Assembly (NCBI GenBank): GCA_020425835.1
Contig: JAGQRC010000006.1
Span: 1-20,085 of the forward strand
DNA from: Planctomycetota bacterium
GTDB taxonomy: Bacteria; Planctomycetota; UBA8108; UBA1146; JAJFFE01
Direction: 5' to 3'
Length of the DNA stretch: 20,085 nucleotides
The notes under the pieces are model-generated. The model was not told the origin of the DNA and searched no databases. It was given only the letters and a program-made list of their open reading frames with translations. Of the stretch, positions 1 to 6,175 are shown piece after piece. How positions within the stretch are numbered: position 1 is the first letter of the stretch; every line of letters begins with the position of its first letter. A program made the translations under genes and the position numbers.

Positions 1-1134
1 CTGCCACTCTTCGATCCGCTCCAAGCGCTCCCAGTGCGACTCCTTCGCCGCCGGCGTCGCCCACGACGGTGGCGTCTCCGATCGGAGCGCCGAGCGCTCG
101 CGTTCGATGTCGCGCCGCAGTCGGTCGCGAGTCAGGTCGCGCTCGCGAACCGTCTCGACGAGGACCCGCGCTTCCCGTCGGTTGCGACGCTCCGCGGCTC
201 TTCCGTCGAGGAACTCCTGAACCGCCGCCGCGAGATCACCGGCCTGCCCGGTGCGTCGATCGGGTCGTCGATCCAGCGCGAGCTCGATCGCCTTCCGCAG
301 CTCGGGTGCGGCCCGCTCCCACGCGGCGCCCCTCTCGAACTCCACTGCCACCACCCGATCGAGAACGCGATCGGTGTCCTGTCCCACGAACGCGCGACGC
401 CCCATGACGATCTCGTAGAGGAGCGCGCCGAGCGCGAAGATGTCGGTCGCCGAAGAGACGGGCGCGTCACCGGTCACCTGCTCCGGGGACATGTACGCGG
501 GTGTCCCTCGCAGGACGGCGGGATGCCGGACCTCGTCGCTGGACTCGGCGAGCCCCCAGTCGACCAAGTAGACGTCGCTATGGTCCCCGATCATGATGTT
601 CTCGGGCTTGATGTCGAGATGCAGCGTTCCGGCATCGTGGGCGAACTGGACCGCTCCGCAGACTTGGACGAAGACAGCGAGCAGACGCGGCACTCGCCAA
701 CGCTCCTCCCCGGTCCGGTCGAGGATCCCACGCAGCGAGGTGCCCCGGATCAGTCGCATGACGTAGAACGGTCGACCTGATGAGTCGAGCCCGACGTCGT
801 GCACCGGCGGAATGGCAGGGTGACCGAGGCCACCGGAGTGCAGCGCCTCGCGCCAGAAGCGAGCGCAGGCCGTGGGATCCGCGGAGTGCTCGGGCAGGAT
901 GTACTTGAGCGCGATGTCGCGAGCGAGGAGCCGGTCGCGTCCGCGGTAGACCTCGCCCATCCCTCCGGCGCCGACGAACTTCTCGATCTGGTAGCGTTGT
1001 TCGTAGCTGCCGATCTCGATCCGAGGTTCGGGGCCGTCGGTCGGACCGGATGAGCTCGTCGATGACCAATCGACGAACGTGACGGTCTTGAGCGCATCGT
1101 CCGGCGAGGCGGACTCACCGCTCGGACTGTTCAT
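1..1134 (-). CDS. Serine/threonine protein kinase, C-terminus cut by window edge
   Basis: Transfers phosphate from ATP to Ser/Thr of unknown partners. The reading frame is open from ATG at 1134 to base 1 (378 codons seen, no stop). Kinase landmarks run in order: glycine loop VGAGGMGEVY (54-63), ATP Lys in IALKYI (K77), alpha-C Glu E96, catalytic loop HLDIKPEN (172-179), metal-binding DWG (192-194) and MSPEQ (215-219). The start is set by GAGGTG about 5 nt upstream. The catalytic loop reads HLD instead of HRD, so it is a non-RD kinase. After residue 310 comes an Arg/Glu-rich helical stretch, then a PPSW...AKESHWE segment. From memory, that segment resembles the linker of bacterial kinases that continue into TPR/PEGA or SUMF1-like modules, so a longer multidomain protein is likely beyond the window. 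No membrane segment is visible in the part seen. The gene is divergent from a decayed secreted-protein gene. Confidence 0.95.
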   Translation of the reverse strand, partial: MNSPSGESASPDDALKTVTFVDWSSTSSSGPTDGPEPRIEIGSYEQRYQIEKFVGAGGMGEVYRGRDRLLARDIALKYILPEHSADPTACARFWREALHSGGLGHPAIPPVHDVGLDSSGRPFYVMRLIRGTSLRGILDRTGEERWRVPRLLAVFVQVCGAVQFAHDAGTLHLDIKPENIMIGDHSDVYLVDWGLAESSDEVRHPAVLRGTPAYMSPEQVTGDAPVSSATDIFALGALLYEIVMGRRAFVGQDTDRVLDRVVAVEFERGAAWERAAPELRKAIELALDRRPDRRTGQAGDLAAAVQEFLDGRAAERRNRREARVLVETVRERDLTRDRLRRDIERERSALRSETPPSWATPAAKESHWERLERIEEWQ

Positions 1135-1262
1135 TCGTTGCACCTCATCGAACCCCGCGTCGCGCCCGCGTCGGGCCCCCCCGATCTCGAACGAAGTCGA
1201 GACAAGGGCTTGCACGACCACTCGGTGGGAAATCGTTCAGACAGCGACAGAGCGTGTCGATC

Positions 1263-1290
1263 TTAGCGGGACTCGCTCGGCCGGTGTGCT
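1263..1290 (+). promoter_or_regulatory. Decayed sigma70-like promoter of the dead gene copy
   Basis: TTAGCG, a 16-nt spacer, then TGTGCT. This aligns without gaps to the promoter-like TTAACG-16-TATGCT at 3340-3367 in front of the intact paralogue. The -10 like element has lost the A at its second position (TATGCT to TGTGCT), which fits loss of expression of this copy. It is a prediction by comparison only. Confidence 0.45.
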
Positions 1291-1333
1291 CGATCTCGAA
1301 ACACGACCCCACATGGAGGAACGGCGTCCGCCA

Positions 1334-1545
1334 GTATCCACCGAGTCGGCTCCAGTGCTCCTGGCCGCGGTGCTGCCCGTGAACACGGGAAGCTTCGCCG
1401 TCGACCCGACCTATTTCGGCCCGATCCTGCAGGGTTCCGCCGGTCTTCCCGATCCGGCCGACCCGATGCCGATCGTCATTGGGACCCTCTACGATGTCAG
1501 ATCGAAGTCGATGTTCCGAACGACTTTCCGTTGGTGGAGAACGGC
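1334..1545 (+). pseudogene. Decayed 5' fragment of a secreted-protein gene (paralogue of the gene at 3411)
   Basis: From 1259 the DNA aligns gaplessly with the upstream and start region of the intact gene at 3411. The start codon is lost: the aligned ATG reads GTA at 1334-1336. The next 60 codons match the intact protein at about half of positions by eye, with shared APxLLAxVL, FAxxPTxFG, GLPDPxD and SKSM, and one extra codon. A single-base deletion just after the SKSM codons (about 1513) shifts the frame, and similarity resumes in another frame as VPNDFPLV against VPADYSLA. Weaker similarity may continue to about 1660 (DDRIHVI against DANNYVI). No downstream part of the 878-aa gene remains before the VWA gene. 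Lost start, frameshift and truncation together make this a pseudogene. Confidence 0.85.
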
Positions 1546-1731
1546 GGGAGGATCATCGCTCGACGATACCGCGGGATCCGAAGACTCGCGGAGCGCAACA
1601 TCGATGGCATTCCCATCGGCGGCGACGACCGGATACACGTGATCGGGCTCCTGCGATGCGAGGAACTGATCAACGCCTCGAACCATCGGCTCGAGGCGTT
1701 GCGCGGAGGGGACTGGGCGACGGACGCTCTC
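1546..1731. other. Unassigned stretch between the pseudogene and the VWA gene
   Basis: No convincing gene. It may hold further eroded remnant of the secreted-protein gene up to about 1660. It also contains the hairpin at 1671-1701. A minus-strand open frame crosses it (1489-1686) but has no Shine-Dalgarno and no recognisable motif. Confidence 0.5.
1671..1701 (-). terminator. Hairpin downstream of the VWA gene, possible terminator
   Basis: Perfect 11-bp inverted repeat CAACGCCTCGA / TCGAGGCGTTG with a 9-nt loop. It lies about 30 nt past the stop codon of the minus-strand VWA gene. There is no T-rich tail on the minus strand, so it is not a classical intrinsic terminator. Confidence 0.4.
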
Positions 1732-2673
1732 TCAAGGACACAGCCCGATGCAGGTCAAGCCATCGCTCGTGGGATCGGGGCCGCAGCCGATGCTCGGCGC
1801 CGGGAGCGGCGGGGATCCCACCACGAAGAGCGTTTGGAGGAGCACGATCGCATCCGTCAGCGCTTCCACGACCCCGTTGTCATTGGTGTCCGCCGCGTCG
1901 GTACAGGGTGGCGGGGGACTCCCGGGAACGAAGCCGTAGGCGAGCAAGTAGATCGCATCGGTGATGTCCCGCATTCCGTCGCCATTCACGTCACCCCGGA
2001 TGAAGTGGGTCGTGAACTCGGGCAAGATCGAGAAGGTGCCGAGAAAGGTGGCCGCGATCAGCTGATAGGTCTGCAGGCCGTCCCCACCGGCATCGATGTA
2101 GGCGGTGGTGATCGGAATCGGGGTCGGGTTGATCGCGCCGATCGCCGCCACGACCGCAGCCGGAGACGTGCTCGGCGGGCCACCGCAGCCCTCGGTGCCA
2201 TCGCCGATGAGGACAATGCGCGGTGATCCCGTACTCTGCTCCGCAATGCCGATCGCCGTGCCGAGGCCGTCGATCAAGCAGGTCGTCCCACTCGCGGTGA
2301 GGCCGTTCACCCATGCCACGCCATTGGCGCGGTTGGTGGGGTTGGCTTCGACGAGGGTTCCCGAGAAGGTGACCACGCCGTCCGAGAAGGCGACCAGCGA
2401 GAAGTTGCTCGTCGGGCTCAAGTTGTTCAGCGCCAAGGTGACGGCGAGTTTGAGCGACTCGAGCTCGCCGCTCCATCCCATGCTGCACGATCGATCGAGA
2501 CACCAGACGAAGTCGTTGCTCCCACCTGGCGCGAGGAGGGTCGGCGCGGCCTCGGCCTTCGGGATCTCCAAACGCGTGCGCATCGGGCCGTCGGGCAGGA
2601 GCTGGATCCAGACCGAAACCGCGACAACGATGGTCAGGAGAACCAGGGCGGCGATTCGGGGAAGCGTGGGCAT
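1732..2673 (-). CDS. Exported von Willebrand factor A protein with C-terminal dockerin-like EF-hands
   Basis: A 313-aa protein probably displayed or bound outside the cytoplasm through metal-dependent contacts. The start at 2673 is supported by GAGAGGTG 6 nt upstream; an upstream extension to 2721 is less likely. Residues 5-25 form a hydrophobic N-terminal segment, either a signal peptide or an anchor. The VWA domain spans about 55-215 with a complete MIDAS: D60-R-S62-C-S64, Thr at 130/131 in GTTCLIDG, and D158 in LIGDG. After FIRGD (225-229) a dockerin-like pair of calcium loops follows (GDVNGDGMRDITDAI and ADTNDNGVVEALTDAI). The protein ends in a Cys-containing tail CGPDPTSDGLTCIGLCP. The same architecture and tail close the protein at 9032. 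The gene sits between the two halves of a duplicated divergent gene pair and has no obvious operon partner. Binding partner and function are unknown. Confidence 0.92.
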   Translation of the reverse strand: MPTLPRIAALVLLTIVVAVSVWIQLLPDGPMRTRLEIPKAEAAPTLLAPGGSNDFVWCLDRSCSMGWSGELESLKLAVTLALNNLSPTSNFSLVAFSDGVVTFSGTLVEANPTNRANGVAWVNGLTASGTTCLIDGLGTAIGIAEQSTGSPRIVLIGDGTEGCGGPPSTSPAAVVAAIGAINPTPIPITTAYIDAGGDGLQTYQLIAATFLGTFSILPEFTTHFIRGDVNGDGMRDITDAIYLLAYGFVPGSPPPPCTDAADTNDNGVVEALTDAIVLLQTLFVVGSPPLPAPSIGCGPDPTSDGLTCIGLCP

Positions 2674-2989
2674 CGATTCACCTCTCGTGCGGGTCGATCG
2701 GAAGCGTGGACACCAACTCACCAGGCCATCACGGACGACGGACCATGAACGATCTTGCTCGCCACTCCTCGAATTCCCCGTCGCCGTGTTCCCCTCGGAG
2801 CGCGCAGGGGGCAGGCTCTCGAAGGAGCCTACGGCTCATCCTCGAACGACCCTCGACCTTCCCGAGTCCGACTCTCGTACACAGGGGGGCATTGGTGCAC
2901 GGCTCGTTCGGTGCGGAACTTCGGCATCATGCCGGCTCTGCGGCCCGGTCCCGAGAGACTGAGCGCAAGCGGTCCATTTCATCTCATCG
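2674..2989. other. Gene-free stretch upstream of the VWA gene, possible kinase debris
   Basis: No intact gene seen. On the minus strand around 2920-2940 it reads HDAEVPHRT, reminiscent of HDAGTLHLD in the catalytic loop of the kinase at 1-1134. Nearby bases (GTGTACGAGAGTCGGACT) loosely resemble the DWG region. If real, the dead kinase copy continues here after an internal deletion of roughly 0.2 kb. The VWA promoter must also lie in this stretch but was not identified. Confidence 0.35.
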
Positions 2990-3210
2990 TCGACGGAAGC
3001 GCGTACGATGCGGTCGCGGTACACGATCATCCTCGGCGCACGATGCGCCGGCGAGCTTCTCGATCTCGCAATGATGCTCGTCGCTACCGATCTCGATTCG
3101 CGGATCCGGCCCGTGCACCGCCTCTGTGGATCGGTCGGGGCCGACCCGTCCACGAACGTGATGGTCCTCAGCGTCGTCCGGCGACGCGGGTCGCGGCTCG
3201 GACTGTTCAT
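2990..3210 (-). pseudogene. Decayed 5' fragment of a Ser/Thr kinase gene (paralogue of the kinase at 1134)
   Basis: Reading from ATG at 3210 the frame gives MNSPS...LRTITFVDGSAPTD, matching MNSPS...LKTVTFVDWS...GPTD of the intact kinase. The frame then breaks with a small insertion. From about 3112 a second frame gives GPDPRIEIGSDEHHCEIEK followed by LAGA, against GPEPRIEIGSYEQRYQIEK plus FVGA in the intact kinase; 15 of 23 positions are identical by eye. The glycine loop itself is eroded (GASCAEDDRVP in place of GAGGMGEVYRG), and nothing clear follows before about 2990. Frameshift, loss of the nucleotide-binding loop and absence of the kinase core make this a pseudogene. It lies back to back with the intact secreted-protein gene, mirroring the arrangement at 1134/1334. 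Confidence 0.85.
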
Positions 3211-3339
3211 TCTCGCATCCCGTCGACCCGGTCGACGCGCTCGGGCGCGCGGCACCATCCCCACAAGCAACCCCGAGAAAATGATTTACGCCACTCCCAC
3301 TGCGCCCAGCGTTCAGAATCCGAACAGACCTCGATGATC

Positions 3340-3367
3340 TTAACGGGACTCGCTCAGCCGGTATGCT
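3340..3367 (+). promoter_or_regulatory. Predicted sigma70-like promoter of the secreted-protein gene
   Basis: TTAACG, a 16-nt spacer and TATGCT give a 4/6 match to each consensus hexamer. It would place transcription start near 3374 and leave a short leader before ATG 3411. The block around it (about 3336-3372) is one of the best conserved non-coding stretches between the two duplicated copies, which supports a regulatory role. Confidence 0.5.
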
Positions 3368-3410
3368 CGATCACGAAAGACGACACCATCTGGAAGAAGG
3401 GCTTCCGCCA

Positions 3411-6047
3411 ATGTCCATCAAGCCGGCTCCATTGCTCCTGGCCACGGTGCTGCTCCTGACCTCGGGGGGCTTCGCCGACAACCCGACCCATTTCGGCTCG
3501 TTCTTGCTGAGTCCCGTCGGTCTTCCCGACCCGTCCGACACGCTGCCGAACGTGATCTGGACCTTCGACGTCGGGTCGAAGTCGATGGTGCCCGCGGACT
3601 ACTCGTTGGCGATCTTCTTCGGTCAACACGCGGCGTCGGTTCGCGTCGTCTCGCTCAGCTATGGTCTCGACGCCAACAACTACGTGATCGATGAGGGCTT
3701 CGCGTTCAACACCTACGAGCTCGTCGATGGGTCCATCAGTGCCCTACCCGGATCGGCGCAGGCGCTGGAGCACCCCCTCGACTTCGAGGCGACGCTGTTC
3801 GTCGTCCCGAACATCCCGTCCGAGCTGAACGAGTTCCGCGGGTCGGCGAAGGCGCTCGAGGAGAATTCGGACGACCTCCCCAACGAGGGCGACGCCTTGC
3901 TGTCGGTCGATCACGTCGCGCTGTGGGGCGGCTACACCGGCAAACCGTTCAGCGCCACGCAGCCCTCCAAGATCGTCGGCTTCGATCACCATCCGCCGTC
4001 GACGAAGAGCCGGAAGTACTTCACCGTCGATACACCGTTCCAGTACGGCGGACAGACCTACTATCCGTCGGACGTGCTCCGGTTCGAGAACGGAGTCCTG
4101 AGCATCGAGGTCTCGCACGACGATCTCGGGCTCGCGCCGAGCGCGGGCAGCAGCGGTGAGATGGACTACATCACCAGCCTCGCGGTGGACATGCAGTACT
4201 ACCTGCTCAACAACCTGCCGCGACCCAGCATCCAGTTCACCCTGCGTCCCGACAGCGACAGGATCCAACACCCACCTCCAGAAGAGGAGACCGACGGGGG
4301 AACTCACTTCCTCTATCAGAAGGGGCTGGACCCTGACCCGTCGGTGGGGCCGATCGTGTGGCGCAGCGCGGCGTCGGGCGGCGGGGGCGACCACACGAGC
4401 GTGACCTCGGTCGACACGATCGATCCGTGGCAGCTGGTCCAGGTCGAGATCACCCCGAACGGCACTCGACAGGTCGTAGTGACCGCGTTGGGCCACGGGA
4501 CGATCGTCGGGATCGAGCGCAACGGGCTGCTCGTGCCCGTGCCGCCGGCGTTCGACAACGGCACCGTCACGGTGGATCTCCCGCCACCGGGCCGACGGTT
4601 CCACGTGCGCGTCTTCGGTCTTCTCGCGAGCGGAGAGGCGTGGTCGTGCGGGAAGGACTTCGAGGTCGATGCCGCGACGGAGATCCCGAACTACATCACG
4701 GGCGCGGCGGTGACCGCGCAGTCCGGGAGCTTCCTGATGTCACTCTCGTTGCTCCACCCGCTCGACCCCACCCACGACGCGTACGTGACGATCGATGAGT
4801 CGATCGACTTGGGCCCAGTCGGCGCGCAGTTCACTCTTCCCGCGCTCGCGCCAGGGCATCACACCGCCAAGCTCCAGATCGGGGTCCCGTCGAACTACAG
4901 TCTCGAGAACGTCGTCTCGTTCGAGATCCCGTCGACCCTCGCCGACCCGACCGATCTGCGCATCACCCGACTCGCCGGAGCCGCGCTCGCGCCGGAAGAG
5001 TACAAGGTGAACTGGAACCTCAACGGAGAGCTCGCCGGGTCCCTGTTCATTCGCGCGGCGGTCGAGACGGGTTCGGGACTGCCGGGAGGCGGAATGGCCT
5101 ACTCGGGCCTGCCTCCGTTCTTCCTCCCGCCGCTCTCCCAGGGGCGCTACATCATCGAGGTGCGCAACTCGGACCTCTCGGCGGGTTCGAGCCGACCCCT
5201 CCGACGAGAACTCCTCGTGGGACCCCGAATCCCGAGCTTGGAGATCGATGAGCCGGACATCGTGGCGAGCTTCCCGGGACCGGTCGGTGACATCGCGTAC
5301 TCGGGAACGGATGAGGTCGCCCTGGTGCTCCGCCAGGATTCGACGGACTGTCACTGGGTCCTGCTCCACGGCCTGAGCACTGACAACACGGCGAGAACGA
5401 CCTTGGGAGCGGAACGCGCGCTGGCGATCACGTCGATCCTGATGGATCTTCCGGAAGGGCTCACGCCAGCGTTGGCGTGGATCACGAACGGATCGGACCC
5501 ACGTCGACAGGACGACTTCGAGTTGCGGTTCTCCACCTTGCCCCGGGTGGGCGTGGAGGACTTCGTGACCGGAGCGACAGCCGTCGCGCCGACGCTGATC
5601 AGCAGTCATGCCCTGACGATCCCGGGGTCCGGTGAGGTCACCTCCTTGACCTACGACGATCACGGGCCGCATCCGGAGCGGCTCCTCGTCGCGCGGGGTG
5701 GTCTGCTCTACGAGATCTCCGACCCGCTCCCGAGCGGCGCGTTCGTGGCGACTTCACTCGGCCTCCAGGCGCACGCGGTCGCGGTCGAGTCGGATGGCTG
5801 CTACGCCGTCCTGACCAGCGCGCGACTCGATGCCGTGGTCGACTACAAAGCGGACACCGACGATCCCTTCAGCGTCGCGACGCTGGCTTCCGGATCGCTC
5901 TCCACGCAGTTCTCCGGCATGGTCCATGTCCCGATGGGTCGAGCCGCGACGGGTCGATTGCTGATGTCGAGCGGAAACACCTTGATCCAACAACGGGGTC
6001 GACGGGTGATCCGCCCGGTCTACGAGACCGAGACCGTGTATCCCTGA
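3411..6047 (+). CDS. Large secreted protein of unknown function (878 aa)
   Basis: I do not recognise a named family. The start at 3411 is preferred because it begins a clear signal peptide (MSIKPAPLLLATVLLLTSGG, then FA at 21-22). A possible AAGAAGG lies about 12 nt upstream, and a frame extending to 3363 would overlap the predicted -10 box. The mature protein begins DNPTHFG. Segments 22-300 are mixed beta with no motif I can name. About 320-430 looks like a beta-sandwich around a Gly/Pro-rich turn (VPPAFDNGTVTVDLPPPGRR). About 510-605 resembles an FN3/Ig-like domain. About 610-870 has short repeated beta segments (LLYEISDPL, AVAVESDGCYAVLTSA) that could form a propeller. There is no C-terminal anchor or dockerin, unlike two other exported proteins here. 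A dead paralogue of its 5' end lies at 1334 and a dead kinase fragment lies divergently upstream. Likely extracellular or periplasmic. Confidence 0.9.
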   Translation: MSIKPAPLLLATVLLLTSGGFADNPTHFGSFLLSPVGLPDPSDTLPNVIWTFDVGSKSMVPADYSLAIFFGQHAASVRVVSLSYGLDANNYVIDEGFAFNTYELVDGSISALPGSAQALEHPLDFEATLFVVPNIPSELNEFRGSAKALEENSDDLPNEGDALLSVDHVALWGGYTGKPFSATQPSKIVGFDHHPPSTKSRKYFTVDTPFQYGGQTYYPSDVLRFENGVLSIEVSHDDLGLAPSAGSSGEMDYITSLAVDMQYYLLNNLPRPSIQFTLRPDSDRIQHPPPEEETDGGTHFLYQKGLDPDPSVGPIVWRSAASGGGGDHTSVTSVDTIDPWQLVQVEITPNGTRQVVVTALGHGTIVGIERNGLLVPVPPAFDNGTVTVDLPPPGRRFHVRVFGLLASGEAWSCGKDFEVDAATEIPNYITGAAVTAQSGSFLMSLSLLHPLDPTHDAYVTIDESIDLGPVGAQFTLPALAPGHHTAKLQIGVPSNYSLENVVSFEIPSTLADPTDLRITRLAGAALAPEEYKVNWNLNGELAGSLFIRAAVETGSGLPGGGMAYSGLPPFFLPPLSQGRYIIEVRNSDLSAGSSRPLRRELLVGPRIPSLEIDEPDIVASFPGPVGDIAYSGTDEVALVLRQDSTDCHWVLLHGLSTDNTARTTLGAERALAITSILMDLPEGLTPALAWITNGSDPRRQDDFELRFSTLPRVGVEDFVTGATAVAPTLISSHALTIPGSGEVTSLTYDDHGPHPERLLVARGGLLYEISDPLPSGAFVATSLGLQAHAVAVESDGCYAVLTSARLDAVVDYKADTDDPFSVATLASGSLSTQFSGMVHVPMGRAATGRLLMSSGNTLIQQRGRRVIRPVYETETVYP

Positions 6048-6106
6048 TCGGGAGCGACGAACGCAGGATCATTTCGGCACGGCCGGCTCGGTTCGCCCAC
6101 CGGGTC

Positions 6107-6122
6107 GGCCGGTCCTCCGGCC
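6107..6122. terminator. Short GC hairpin between the secreted-protein gene and the sigma54 activator gene
   Basis: GGCCGG-TCCT-CCGGCC forms a 6-bp all-GC stem 60 nt past the stop at 6047. There is no T tract. It may end the upstream transcript or be chance in a GC-rich spacer. Confidence 0.25.
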
Positions 6123-6175
6123 AGCCCGTGGATCCGCAGCCCCACCGACCGAGGCTCGTCAAGGAAGAAGGTCCC

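Noticed and set aside
1079..1642. Single 187-codon plus-strand gene covering the divergent region at the kinase start
   Set aside because: Its first part is antisense to the kinase start and the intergenic region, and its later part is the frame-broken remnant of the secreted-protein gene.
3744..4604. 286-codon minus-strand frame inside the large secreted gene
   Set aside because: Arg/Val/Asp-rich shadow of the plus-strand codons, with no motif.
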